Of a stretch of DNA of 64,000 bases, positions 25,899 to 39,500 are shown in pieces. Each line of letters begins with the position of its first letter. Position 1 is the stretch's first letter. The position numbers were made by a program, and so were the translations under genes. The notes under the pieces were generated by a model. That model searched no databases. It worked only from the letters and a program-made list of their open reading frames with translations, and was not told the origin of the DNA. The DNA comes from Lanius collurio (lineage: Eukaryota; Chordata; Aves; Passeriformes; Laniidae): assembly GCA_020086605.1 (NCBI GenBank), contig JACBWW010000016.1, positions 5,881,682 to 5,945,681 of the forward strand, read 5' to 3'.

Positions 25899-28800
25899 TC
25901 TTCTTCAATGGGATGAAGAAAAACATCACTGCTGGGAAAACAATGGCTCTGGAAAGCCAAATAAGCATTTATTGGAAAGGAGGAGTCTTAGCTGTGCTGT
26001 GTTTGGTAGGCATTTCTAAAACATCAGAATGAAGTAACTTTGTCACAGGGTCATTGTTGGACTTGGGATGTGAAGGCTGAAAACAGTTTTGAGATCTAAA
26101 AATCCCTTCATGCAGTAATTTTAGTATTTTCAGCCCTCATGTTTGGCATATTTACAAGGAATTAGACCAAGTAAGAAATTAAAATCAAGAATTTCCAAAA
26201 GGCAGGAGCAGGGCTGAGCCATGTAAGAAGCTCAGAGGGAAGCATGTCCTAGGACAGTGCTGATGGCTCTTTCTGGGATGGCAATAGAGCTGAGAATGGT
26301 TGGTTAGGAACAAGTGACAGAACTAGTCCAGGACAGAAAGATCACTTAACTGCTTAAGAATGTAAGTGTTCTGTTTGCCAGGGGAAGCAGCACTGTTTCC
26401 CTGAGCAGTTACTCTTTGGTGACTGAGAACTGTCACCAACTACCCTGTCCCGGGGGAATGCAGGTTTCTTTTTTTGTCTTTGGAATTGGGTGAAGGACTA
26501 ACAGCAAAGAAAACCTGTGTTGGAAACAATAATACTCTTTTCTCATGGCCTTCCTTCATCAATGCTTCACACATGCCATACCACACACATTGTTCTAACT
26601 ACCACTTTTCCTTCAGCTTTTCATAATTTCTGCTGCAGTGGACAGTCAACAACTCAAACTCCCATCCATAAGACAAAGGTAGATCAGCTCATGATCAGAA
26701 GTTGCTTACTCAGCATTTCAATTTAGAAGTGTCATTGGCCCCAAGATAGTATGGATGTACTTTAAAAGCCTCAAATTTTCTTATACTGTTCAGCTTTTCT
26801 TATCCCTTAAGGTGTTAGAATTTTACAGAGACAAACTGCTAGATAAGATCCCACTTGCCTACTGGCTAAAAACATATGCCCTGTGCTTTAAACCTGATGT
26901 GAAAAAGATGATTGGCAAAATGCATTTACCTTTTAAGCTGACGACTAGTTTGGGAATGAAAGAAGTGGTTTTCTCTGTCAATATTTACTAGTTTTTAAAT
27001 GCACTGGGGGTGATTATTCTCCTCTCAGTGGATATTGAGTGAGAATAAGTGGCAGGTAAGACAAAGTAAAATATTTTTGTGGAACCAAGCCAAAAGCATG
27101 TGTCTGTTTATAATCTTAAGCCTTCTGCTCTGTGAGGCTAACTGTTCCTGTCTTTTCTGCAGAGAGCAAACCTCTGTCACTTTAAGGGTCTGTCTGAGGC
27201 TCTTGCAGAAGAATTCTAATGGCAGGATTTCTTTTTTTTCACTGAGTAATTGCTGTAGTTTTTCAATTCTGCAGTCACAAAAGGAACAACACCATATTGT
27301 ACACTGGGAAAGGGTATCGTGTTTATAAAAGTATAATGTTATGACTTCAAAGTTATCTTTCAGTGTCCTTGGAATTTTATTTTATCATATTTTCTAACTC
27401 TTTTTGCTAGAAATTCTACAGTGTATCTTCAAAAACATATTTTATGTCATAATTCTCTTCTGGTAAGAGATGACATCGGGCTCATTTATGGTTAGGTGAT
27501 AATCAGCAGTCAGTGAACATGGTAATGTTACTAATGTCACTGCAGACATAATCCTTGTAGACTGTTATGAGAGGTTGAGTCTTTAGAAGTGTCTTACAAA
27601 GAATGCTTTAGTTGTGTGGTGTAAATAAATGGGTAACAACAGATGAGATTGTAATAAATAATGAAGAAATCACTGTTGCAGAGTTCTGTATCATCTGGTA
27701 ATATTTTTCTGCAGTTATGTGCTGTATTATTGGCATTTTTTCAGTTTGGAGGATTCTTTATTTTAGGTCAAAGATCGTGCCACTCTGTCTCAGTCCGTGG
27801 TTAGCCAGTCAATTTTTTACAGCAAAAAAGGATTACCCACACCAGAGGTCAATAATACAGAAGTATTATAGATCACATTGCCCTGTCCTAATCAATTGAA
27901 CTATATTAGACAATTCAAGGTTATAACAATACTTAAGCATGTAAAGAAAATAGAATTTTGGACTTAAGCTACACAACTGGGCTGGATTATTTTGTGTTTT
28001 ATTCAGGAGTATCAAGTATGTGTAAGTAGACTGCAACAGTGCCCTGCTGTAGACTGTAATTGCACAAAGGTATTGGCCAAAGACTGATAGTCCTGCCAAT
28101 CCATCAGTTTGTCACCACTGCCTGCACTGAAACTCCTCCTAAACTGCCCTGGCAGGAATCAAGGGGAATTTGACCCCTGTTTCTTGGTTGCTTGGTCTGC
28201 TACTTAAATGCATTTAGCTACTCTGATGCTGCTGCACAACAATAAGAACTCCTATTATATTTTGTTCTAGTATTACTTGAAATATTGTAAGATTATTGAT
28301 TGTTTCTGTTATTCTGATCTTTAAGAACCAGGTTTCAAAAAACTCTCTAAACTTTCTATTCTTATATGGACAAGCTTTTTAGCATTTTGTTACCTGATTT
28401 TTGTGCATAAAAGTATTTTAAAGAATAAAAAAATAGAGGTTTCATTATTAAGAATTGTCACTTTTTTCAAGATTCTTTGTTTCACCAGTTTTAATACAGT
28501 CTATGCAGCACTATTTCTCTTTCAGCTGACTCTTACATCTGATTACTCTTACTCTTACAGATAGCTTGCTGCAGATGTATGTAGATTATTGAAGCTTTTC
28601 CCTGCGAGCATTTTCATACAGCGTTTTATGTTCACTGTACAGTCTGACTTGGATTCAAATCTAGTAATTACCAGAGTCAAGAAAGTCATCAGCTAACTGT
28701 CAGTTTTAAGTATGTGTTTGCTGAGGCTCACTTTCAAAAGGAAAACCACATTCTTTCCTAGATATCCTGCTTGATAATAATTTGCAGAGGATTAAAAATA

Positions 28801-31800
28801 GATGCCCTGTTTAGAAATGGAATAGCTCCAATGCCTGTCTTGGCTTCACAGACCAACGTGCACATGAAGAGTCTTTAGGCAGACAGAAAAATTTGGGTCC
28901 TTGTCACTTTTTTTGAATGGGTAAATTTTACAAAATCTAATTAACTATAACCACAATGTGATTTTCTTTTTTCTTAAAATGCTTGTTATTCACATCCTAA
29001 ACAGGTACAGGCTCTGATCTCTTGGCCCAGTTTGCTGTTACCCAGTGATCCACTTAATTCTGTTGCCTTGTCAGGTGTTTTCTCCCAGTATTTTAAATCA
29101 AACCTGTAGCATGTACTCTTGCTTATATCTGTAGTACTTTTGCTGCCAATTGATCAGACTTTTACCACTTGTTATAATATCCAACCATTGTTCTTCCTTG
29201 TGTTGATTATGGTGGGTTAGGGTTTTTTTGGTACTGTGACAAATTGCAGTATACTTTCTGGCCACCACTGAAATTGGATAACTTAATTAGCAATGAGGGC
29301 TTTTGGTCACTTTGATTATTCAGATCTTTTGCTTACTGTATAGATGTAAACATAAAAGCTTTTAAACCTGATATTCCTGCAATAAAAAGGTCTGGTTTAA
29401 GAAATATTTTCAAGAATTGTAGATGATTCTTTTCTGTTCTGATTTTTTTTTTTTGAAAGAGTAAAGATGTAATCATGCAGGCAAACGCAGGGTATGCTGG
29501 CATGTACATAAGGAACCCATTTACTGAGTCACTGTCATTTTAACAGCAGGGATCTTGACTCCCTGAGGTGTTTCTAAAGCATTTCAGGCTCACTGAGTCA
29601 GGACTAAATAACACCCAGCTGGGTAAGAACAAATACCTGTCAGATAATCCAGTTTAATAGCCAGTTTAGTTATCTGTGCTCTTCTTTACCTCCCTCCTCC
29701 TCCCTGCTTTTCTACATGTATGATGCATTTCCTACAACATCATGTTTAAAAGCTTCAATAACCCCATAATGGCAGCTGATAGAGACTTTTTATATGTTGA
29801 TTCCTTTTTTTCCCTTGGTTTTGGAAAGATGGCAAAAGTTTGCATGATGACATCTTGATTAGAATTGTCTCCTTTTGTGTTCAGGTGTATTTCAGCTGGA
29901 TTTTCCCCTCCTTGGAACTGTTAGTCAGTGTTAGTAATTGCTTCTGGAATACAGATCCTCTCTTTTCTCAGTGAGACTACAACTCTGCAAACTGAATTTT
30001 TCTGTGTGTGGGCTGGTTTCATAAATACAGCTTTACATTGTATGTTTGAGGTCCAAAGGCTGGCAAGTGAAAGTTGTAGAACATGAGCATCACCACACTC
30101 CTAAGGCTGCATTTGTGATGCTGGTGACTGTATCCTTGCCCAGGAAACTGGCCTGGCAGTTTATGATCAGCTTCTTTTTACAGTTGTTCCAAGTATGTTT
30201 CCTTGTTTTCTAGGTGTACAGGCAGCTCTAATTCTGCTACTTGCTAAGTCTTGAGTTAGTTTGTAATCTTCCTGCTGTCCTAGAATAGTTCTGTATACTG
30301 CACATTTCTATTTTAATTCACTACATTTTACATCCTGCTCTATCTGGGTGCAACATGGTACTGTCAGCTTTGACAGTTTGTTCTTCAGTGTTGCTGTAAA
30401 GCTCATCGTTCTTAGCTAATCCAATTGCTTAATTAGCTGAATATTATTAACCTCGTAAATTCATGTAGAGGTTTTTCAGTTACAAAATGTCCAGTGTGAG
30501 TGTACTTCAGAAAACTGGCTTAGCTATTTTTAGTCTTTCTTATCAAAACTTTTATCTAGGCTGAAAATCTGTTGAGGCTTAGTCTGAGTCAAATGAACAC
30601 AGTTAATGCTCAGGCTTGGCTAGTTCTCTGCTCTGCTGTGCTAACATGTGGCATGTAGTCCTGGAATTTGGTGTCTGATTTGCACTGCAGGAACTGGCTT
30701 TGAGAGGACCACAGCAAATGCATGCAGGCATTGAAGGGAAGGAATACCTTGCTGTCATCCCGTAGAAATACTTTGGGAAATGAGAAGGTGGCATTAATGG
30801 GTTCCAAGAGACATGATCAGACCATATTGCTGTGCTGGCAGAAAGGAGATGGCAGTAGGGAGAGCTGGCAGTGGGTGGAAGTTAAAAGGCATCACATGAC
30901 ACTTGACAGAGTGGCAGACATATGTTGTAGCTGATGGCAGCAGAGAGGAAAAAGCAGTCAGGAGTCCATTGTGTGTGCATCATATGCTGTGATGCTTCCT
31001 CTGAAGTGCCTCATACACCTTCTCTGTGACTTTTCTGTTGGAGCTTCTGTTGATTTCCCATCACAAGTGATGCTTTTCCTTCCTCAGTGCTTTCAGTCCT
31101 TCAGTCCCAACAAGGGTTCTGCTGCCTGGCTCCTTCATAGCTGAGTTCAGTCCAGAGTTCAGCTAATCCTGTTCTTCTCTAATGCTTGTTGGTCATGTCT
31201 CAGCTCCTCAGAGGTTTTTAGATGGGTTCTGTAGCTGGGCTCTCTTCCACATTTCTTCCTTTAAATACATGTCAGTAAGTGTTTTTTACAGTTGTATTTT
31301 GCTTATTGAAATTTCTCTCTGAATTTAAATCTTCCTGAGAGGCTTATTCTGTGACAGCAATAATCCAGAAGAGAATAAATATGTCTCTAGCAAACTGAAA
31401 TTTGATAGGCAATCCCTTGAGAAAATGCCTTATTAGTGCTTTTGGAATATAATTTTCCTTAACTGTGAACTTAGGAACAGAAACAGAGTTTGTAGGACCT
31501 GGAAATTTCTTTTCTTAAATCCATACTGACAAAGGAAGTAGGACTGGGTTTTCTGGGAGGCAGTATTGTGAGCAGCTGCAAGCTGTTATTAATAAAAGGG
31601 CCTAAAATAATTATTAATAAAAGAGTCTGCTGGAAATAAAGTGACTTGCCCTATCAGCTTTAATTTCCAGGATCATGGGGAGTCTAATTGGGCAGTTTGG
31701 GCAAATCAGGCCAATAGTTATGCCTATGATGATCTGTGTCCAGTCTGCAGACACTGAGATGGCTTGGAGTTGGAATATTTTGCTCTGCTGGTATTAAAGG

Positions 31801-34800
31801 AAAAAGATTCATCTTGTAGGGGAAGGTCCAGGATGGCTGATGAGCTGTTACAGGATGCTGTACCTCTCTCTGCTCCAAGTCATATTCTAATAATATCAGC
31901 ATATTAGGAGGTATGAGCTACAGTGTGATGGAATTTGGGTGAAATACCTCTGACAATCTGACAGACAAGGTGGCAGCTAATAAACACCTAATGCCAGGAC
32001 AAGTCACCTGGTACCTACTGGGGCTGGCTGGGTGTGCATGTGACTATTGACTCACATGTTGAGACTTCCTACTGATGCAAACATACTTGTACTGCTGTTG
32101 ATACAAAAATAAGAGTTCATGTTGCAGAAAACAGTTTGTGTTCAGCATGTGAATACCTTGAACTCCCCTGAGTGGTACAAATTGAAGATATCTTCACTTC
32201 TGGAAAGCTACTAGTTAAAGACATTATGCAAAAAGTGAGGCATGAAGTTAATCTGGGTCAAGGCTCTGGGCTCATTTATTCACCATGCTTGGTGAGACGC
32301 AATTTTTTTTTTTTTTACCATTTTCTGATAAATTTTCTGTGACACATCCTCATTGATTTGTCATTTGCTGTCTTCAGGATTTAAAGATACGTAGTGAATC
32401 TTAGGAAAAGAGTGTTGGAGGAAGTCACTTAGATCAAATTTGATATTTTACCAGTTAGTAATGCTTTACCTCAATTTCACTTCCAAGTAAGAGGCTGATG
32501 CATTGGCTACAGACCACAGCTTGTTCTGGGTTGTGGCTGTGCTTTTGGAATAGTCATGTTTTACTTGGTCTGGTTATTGTGCTCCAGAAACAAAGAGCAG
32601 GATTGTGAAGAGGTGCACAGCTCTTACGTACATAATAAAGCTGCAGAAAACCTGGAGAGCACAACCAGAGTGTTTGTGCAACAGGGAGGTGATTGCTTCC
32701 CAAATGCAGTGCCAGGAGGTGCCTTGTAGTGAAATGGTAATTGTGTTGTGCTGTGCCTCGGGGTGGTCAGAAGAAACAGAGACGTTTCCCTGCTGATACA
32801 GCTGCTTGTACAGGAGTTTAATATAGTGAAGGTGTCCTATCAGTTCCAGGGTGCTGTTGCATCATCATGCCCTCTTTGACTTTTGCTCAGTAGTAGCATT
32901 TTTCTTTTGATCTTCTAGAAATGCTGGGTTTACTTGTTTTGTGTGACTTTGTAATATAATGGGGAAAAAAAATAAGGTGAATAATTTAAGTTTGTTATTC
33001 CTTTGTTGCTAAGAACATGAGTTTGTATTGGTTTAGTTAAATATGACTCTTCAAGGAGATAATGAATTGGTAGTGCCTTGTCTGCAGTGGGGTAGAAACC
33101 CATGTAGATGGCTCTCTTTTCGCTCTCTATTACTGTTAACCACAGAATAACTTTGAAGACCTCAATATCTCATTGCACTTTTTGTAATTTTACATCAAAG
33201 TCAACTTCCAGCTGTGCTAAGTAATACTTTGTTTTATCCAGTTATGAATCAGGCTTATTCATTGCCCTTATTCTCTATCTTTTCTTGACCTCTTTGAATT
33301 TTAGTCAGTAGCAGAATTATTTGTACATGCTGATAAGTCTGTTGTCATTTTGCCATTGACTTTTTATTATTTTTACTAAAAAACCTAAACATGATCCTTT
33401 GTATTAATTTTCATTTTAAAGCCTTGAAGTATTCCCATGGTTGTTTGGAGATAACTTGTAAAATGTTTATCTTGCACACTGACTGCTTACAAAACCAGAA
33501 CTTAGGGCTGGGTTTGGGGCTCAGCTGCTGCATGGAAACACAGGCGGGCTCGCAGGAGTTCTCCACAGCGTTGTTAGAGCTGTCTGGGGGCACAGAGACC
33601 AGCATGCCATAGTTTGCAATATTAAGCAGGGTCTTTCAGGTTCACAAAAGAAATGGAAGTGCCCAGATAGCACTGGTGAACTGGCTGTGCCCTATGCACA
33701 TTTATGAAACTGGTTCAGTTGCTGGCAGATGTCTTGGAAACTCGTGCCAGTACAGCTGCCCATAAGCCTTCCTAGGTACTCCCTTTACTCTGCAGTGTCC
33801 ATTCAGGAGCTGAAATTAACTCTAGTTCCTGGCCTGGATTCCCTGCAGATCTTTATACTTTTTGGGCTTTTTCATTTGAAAGCAGTGATTAATTAGATTT
33901 TTGACACTAGAGAAATTTCTTTGTCTGCAATAGACACTGTGCTTTGATAATTGTTTTTGAGATTTTTTTGTCTTTGCAATAGAAGGCTGCTTGGCATTGC
34001 TGCTGATGGGCCCTAAGAAGCAGCCAAGAATAAAAAGTTCAGCTAAAGCACTTCCTAGCTCAGTACCTGAGACTGCAGATGTTGCCAGGCAGTGTGCTGG
34101 ATGGTCTGTGAAATATTTGGGTGTTTTTGCAAGTTTTCCCACTTATCATAGAAGGTCTCACACAATGGTCCTGCAGCTCAAGGTCCCAGGAGCTGCCCTG
34201 GGCTTGTGTTGGCTGAAGCTGGTGTGGGCTGGTTTTCCTGTGTCCAGTGGCTGTGTGCCTGTGGCCTTCTTAGGGCTGCTGTGGCACAGCCCTGGGGGCT
34301 GGAGGGGGTGTGTGGGCACCTGCCTGGCTGTGGAAGCCAGGCTATGATAAGAAAATGTGCAAAAATGACCTTCATGTGGCGGAGACTGAGCAGGAGGAGA
34401 TGCTCCCCACTGGTTCCTCCCCAGGCCATTGGACATGGCCAGCTGGGATGGTGAGGGTATGAGGTTACCCATGTATAACTCCTGTACCTGGGTAAGGTCT
34501 TGACTTACTAAACAGTGTGGATTTCCAGCTCCATCTGAGTGTTGCTCACTTTTACCCATTATAAACTTTTGATTAACTTTAGAAACTCCTCTCTAGTGCA
34601 GAATGTTGCAGAAATAAACTACTCACCATGTTCACTCTTGGCACATATCTAGGCTTTTAGCACAACAACCAAGTAGTTTAACCACATTATTTCATGTGAT
34701 TAATGGCATAATAATTTTCTAGTTTCTAAAGAGATGATTCTTCCATGTTACTGTTTTTTTCTTTTGTGATATAAGCTTGGTGTAGTTCAACCTTTTCCTC

Positions 34801-35810
34801 AAATATCTTGTATTGAAATCTAATTAGCAGAAGAGTAACAGTTCTATATTGTCATTTCAGGCTCTATTGTGAAATATGTTTGTGCAATACTGAACACTTA
34901 ATCATTCATTAAAACTTTTTATAATTATATACATGTATTTTAAAATAGTTTTTATTTTATGTATTACCATGAAGGCACAGATTTGAGGGAGGAATTTTAG
35001 CATTTAGAAGTAAATCTTTCTTAACCCCAAACCCCAAATGAGCTCTTGAAGGATTTAAAGATTTGGATTATCAGAATACAAAAGGATGAAAGGGTGAAAA
35101 ATACTAAGGATAATAAGAAAGAAGTGCCATTTTAACTTTTTAATTCATGTCTGTTTTTAGGTACTTTATACATCCTGCAGTGAAATAGATACTGCTTATT
35201 GTATAATAATAAGCATATTTAAAGAAAGACCCACAAGGTATTCTTTTCCTATCTATTGAAACATTTAAAGGTGTGCACATTATCAACTATTGGCATAAGA
35301 ATTTTAAGTGTTAGAATATTACAGAGTAAACAATACTAAAAGCTCTGTTCTTGTATTCCTTCTGAGGTGTTCAACTCTTATTTAGAATTGCAGCTTGGAC
35401 AGAGCTCTGTCTTGGTGGCAAATTGTGGCCCAATGTGGGGCTACTGAAGTGGAAAACTCTCATTCAGTCTGTGTATAAATTATTCAAACCAGTTTCTGAA
35501 GCTGAGATTTCTGTTGGGCTTGTCACCTAAAAACAAATGAGCAGAAAACAAACAAGTGTGTTCTGATTAACTGTCTGTGCTTCAGTACATGCTCCATATT
35601 CCTTTGATTTGAAGAGCTTTGCAGTGATTGTGTTCCAACTCCCCAGTGAGTGGCAAGACCTCCTGGTGTTTATGTGTTTGTTGCTGTTTACAGACAGTGC
35701 ATGTCACTCTTTCTTCATTAGTATTTCCATGGCTTTCTCTAAGAATGGGAATCAGCATCTAAACCAAAGGGAGAATGAGATTTGGTACCTCACAGGTATG
35801 CACATTTGCA
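25899..35810. other. non-coding unique sequence
   Basis: No gene is supported. Open frames are short and overlap on both strands. The patch at about 34.15-34.46 kb is GC-richer and open on both strands (118 codons on +, 133 on -), with no recognised domain. The 78-codon + frame at 26,755-26,991 has balanced composition but no splice border or domain. A small direct repeat at 31.6 kb is listed separately. Confidence 0.5.
31586..31625. repeat. 15-bp direct repeat, 25-bp period
   Basis: The word ttattaataaaag(g/a)g occurs at 31,586-31,600 and again at 31,611-31,625. Both copies contain aataaa on the + strand. It may be a chance local duplication. Confidence 0.7.
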
Positions 35811-36587
35811 GAGCGGGTAAATGGGCTGACAGGAGCCTGGTGGAGTTTGAAAGGAAGTGCAGAGTCGTGCAGCTGGGGAGGAAAAGTGCCATGCAGCAGT
35901 CTCCATGTGGCACTGGAGAGCAGCTTGGCACTGCTGCGGGTCCCAGCAGGCACCGAGCTGAGAGAGAGTCTGTGGCATGCACTTGCTGAAATGAAAATGT
36001 TAAACCTAAGGCATCCAAAAGTGGATGGTATCCTGGCCTGCATTGTGCAAAGGATTGCCAGCAGGCCAGGAAAGGAGATCCCTTTCCCCTATCCTGCACT
36101 GCTGAGGCCACATCTGGAGCACTGCATCCAGTTCTGGGTGTTTCAGTCCGAGAGAGAGATACTGGACATACTGGAGAGTCCACTGAAGGGTCGGAAAGAT
36201 GATGAAGGGAGCACCTCCCATGTCAGGGGGGCTGATAAGAGCTGGCACTAGTGACCCTAAAGGAGAGACGGCTCAGGGGGGATCTTATCAATGTATGCAG
36301 ATACCAAGTGGAGCCTGGTAACAGGGTTAGAGGCAGGAGGCACAGGATGAAACATGGCAGGTTCCAGCTGAACTTTAGGAAACACTTTTTCACTGGTGAG
36401 GGTGATTGAACACTTGAGCAGGCTGTGAAGAGTCTCCATTCATGGAGATACTCAAAAGCCACCTGGACAGAGCTATGGACAACTTGCTCTAGGTGACTCT
36501 GGGCAGGGTGATTGGACCAGATACTCTCCATAGGGTCCCTTCCAACCTCGTGGGGCCATGAGGTTATGATATATGATTCTATGATAT
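35811..36587 (+). mobile_element. CR1 LINE fragment, 5'-truncated
   Basis: A plus-strand CR1 of about 780 bases. The first part translates as GKWADRSLVEFERKCRVVQL, matching the late reverse-transcriptase region of CR1 (KWADRxLMKFNxxKCKVLHLG). Further on [12 protein letters not shown] matches the RPHLEYCVQFW block in another frame, so at least one frameshift separates them. The 3' region follows in order: ctcaggggggatcttatcaa, aacactttttcactg, ggacaacttgctctaggtga, gggtcccttccaacctcg, and a gattctatgat tail. The element is 5'-truncated and dead. The frames of 126-158 codons seen here on both strands are remnants or shadows of it. Confidence 0.93.
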
Positions 36588-39500
36588 CAAGACTGCCTAC
36601 CATTTATTGTGCAACAGAGTTTTCCACCCTTATTTAATTTCTGGAAATAGGTAACAGTTTTGCTAAATGTTCTAATCAAATGTTATTTGACATTCAAATT
36701 AAAAGCTGATGATAAATTTTTGTAAGGATTATTAATGCTCAGCATGTGTATCCTATTATGCCTCTGACTGTATAACATATTTTATCTTTTAAACATGCTA
36801 TATGTGCTGCAGAAACATGACTTTCTTGGATGAGTTTGCTGGTGCCTGAGCCTCCAGATGATAGCAATGATTCCAAGTCCCTCAGGGGCAGTTATGCAAG
36901 TCTTATTAGCCATGAGCAGTAATAAATACTCTTAATGCATGCAACCAGCTGGAATCCTGAAAAAAATCATTCAGGGTGTTCCTGCCTTAAGCTGATAAGA
37001 GTGATTGCAATTCCTTTATATATATGAAAGATTTAGTTTAAATAAATTGATAATATATTAGTCACAGCACTGGGGGCTCTCCACAGAACACAAGATTGTT
37101 AAAGAGCGTTGGGACTCTTCCTCTGTGGTTGAAGCTGTTGTGATGGCACTGCTATCAGCAGTGCAGCTGGCAGCAGTACTTAACATGGGCTCCAACAGAG
37201 GATATTTGCTGCAGCAGCACCTTCTGCTCTAGGCCATGCATGGTGTGTTTCCAGTCACCTTGAATTCCAGGATGGGCTGTCTGACAGTTTAACTTGGAAC
37301 AACTCAAAATTATTCTAGTGGAGCTTAGAGATTGCAAGAGACAAAGTTTATAAACAAACTGCAGGAAAAAGCTTTAGGAGCCAAATTCTGCAATGAGCTT
37401 GAATACATGAGGGAATCCCTATGTGACTTCTTGTTCCAGTTGTCCTCTGTTTGTCAAGGACTACAGCCGAGTCTTTCTTAATTTACCTATGTTTCTTAGA
37501 TAGAAAGATATAAAGGGGAAAATATGGTAGTACTTTCAAGCCTCATCAGCTTTCCAGCTGTTTTGAAGAGTCTGTAAAAGTAGTAGTTTGCAAAAACTTT
37601 GTGTGGAGAAGGGAGTAGTAGGTTTCAAGTTGGCTGCAAGTATCTTCGGTTTTAATAATACAAAGCAAACCTGAAAGTCACATTTATTTGCTATTTTTGG
37701 TTCATTGTGTTCACCCTCAGGATGTATTCTATCAAGGCAAGATTTTAGAACTCTGAGCAAAATGATAGCAAATGGGTATTTATTTTCTCAAAAGGTTTCT
37801 GCTGGTTTTGAGTTAAATTTTGGAGGTAAAGAGTGCATTATTAGAGGTGCACATTATGCCTAATTAAATATTTTTGTTAAAGTTAGAGGTTATGTACCTG
37901 CATAAAAGTAACAATTGAAAACAGTGTGCTCTGGCTTAGTCAGTAAACACCATGGGGAAGAAGGAAGTTACAGTTTCAGCCACTAAATAGGTCTTTTGCT
38001 ATTATCACTTGAGGACAGGGCTACAAGAGGTAAATGGCAGAACTTTTGCCCTTAGTGTAGGCTTGTGCTGTCCTGAGCAGGGTCCCAGGAAGCAGAGTGG
38101 AATAAGAAAATGTGTAAAACATTAAACATGGGAGATGTTCCCCCAGCTCTACTTAAGGACAGCTGAGACTGTCAAACCTTTAACCCTGGATGATTTGAGA
38201 AAGGAGAGCAGAGCATCAGAGGATTAGCTGACGCCAGGAAGTTTTTTGAATAGCTTATCCATATTAGTAATGAGACTTTTTAATATGCACATTGGCAAGG
38301 AGGTTGCTTCAAGCCCTGTAATGAGACTGCAGTTTGGACTATTTGCCTGAAAAAACACTGTTGAAGTACCAGCATGTTCCTGGATCTATTTAAAGGATGC
38401 ATTTTCTGTTGTAAGGTTCTGAGAAACGAAGTGCAAAAGACATGTGACAACATACTGAGGAAAGTTGTTCCTGACTTGCATTTAGTGAAGCTTAGTAGTT
38501 ATGACTAACTCTTGCAGTGTTTCCAAAGGTATGTGGAATAGCTGGTCCATACTTGAAAGGTCACCCTTCCCTGCCTTCATATGTTTTTAAAAAATTTTAT
38601 TGTTGTTATCCATTCAGATTGGAAAATAAAAGCTGATATGCCATTTGTTTTTAATTATCATAAAAATAAAAAATTACTGTGAGCAATTTCTAAGTAGAAT
38701 CACATGCAGCAGTTGACATATTTTGTGTCAATGAGTATTTTTAATGTTATTAGAAGTGGTTAGTTTATCTTGACAGTGGTAACATACTCGGTAGGGATAT
38801 GTAACACTGCCAAGTAACAAATGCATTGCTTTGCCATGTTGCCCACTTTTAATGTTTCAAGCTTTCAGTGGGAACTAATCCCCCCTTTCCCAGTAGTGTG
38901 ACCCAAGTGTGATCCTCAGTCCTGATGCAGCATGACATCAAAATATATGCCTGTAAGACTGCACAGCAACAATCACTTTGTGAAATTATGCTAATGTGAT
39001 GTATTAAAATTTCATGAATTGGTGTTTAGCTAAACACATAGCACTATTAAAAAAGAGCTGGAAACTAAGCAGTCAAGTACTGCATTCTCATCGGCTGGAC
39101 AACTTGCAAGCTCCCTCTTCTATTAATAGATTGCTGAGAGAGACTTGAAAAGTTTGTAAAGCTCATTATTACAAAAATGAATTGAAATTCTGTCAGTCCT
39201 TATTTCCACTCCCTGTTCTCATCTGAGCAGCACCTTCCAGTCATGGCTTTCAGTAGTTTGCAAATGACAGCAGCACCAATCTCTTAAACTACTTTAGCCT
39301 TTACAACAGTGTGTTTGTTTGGAGAAGGCAACCATTCCATTTCTCTGTTGCTCACAGAATATTAAGGTTGCAGACAGAGGAAACAAAAGGAATGGACAGC
39401 AACTAGAATTTGAAAACTTTGAAAATGTCAATACACCACAATTTAGGACTGTCTGAATGCTTTCTTCTCAGGTGACAACTGACCAAATACTAATAAAATT

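Noticed and set aside
25311..26032. Frames of 65-101 codons on both strands
   Set aside because: They lie in or across the minus-strand CR1 fragment.
34158..34559. 133-codon minus-strand frame
   Set aside because: GC-rich low-complexity composition with a competing 118-codon frame on the other strand. No domain or splice signals.
35752..36603. Frames of 94-158 codons on both strands
   Set aside because: They are remnants and shadows of the plus-strand CR1 element, whose own reverse-transcriptase remnant is frameshifted.
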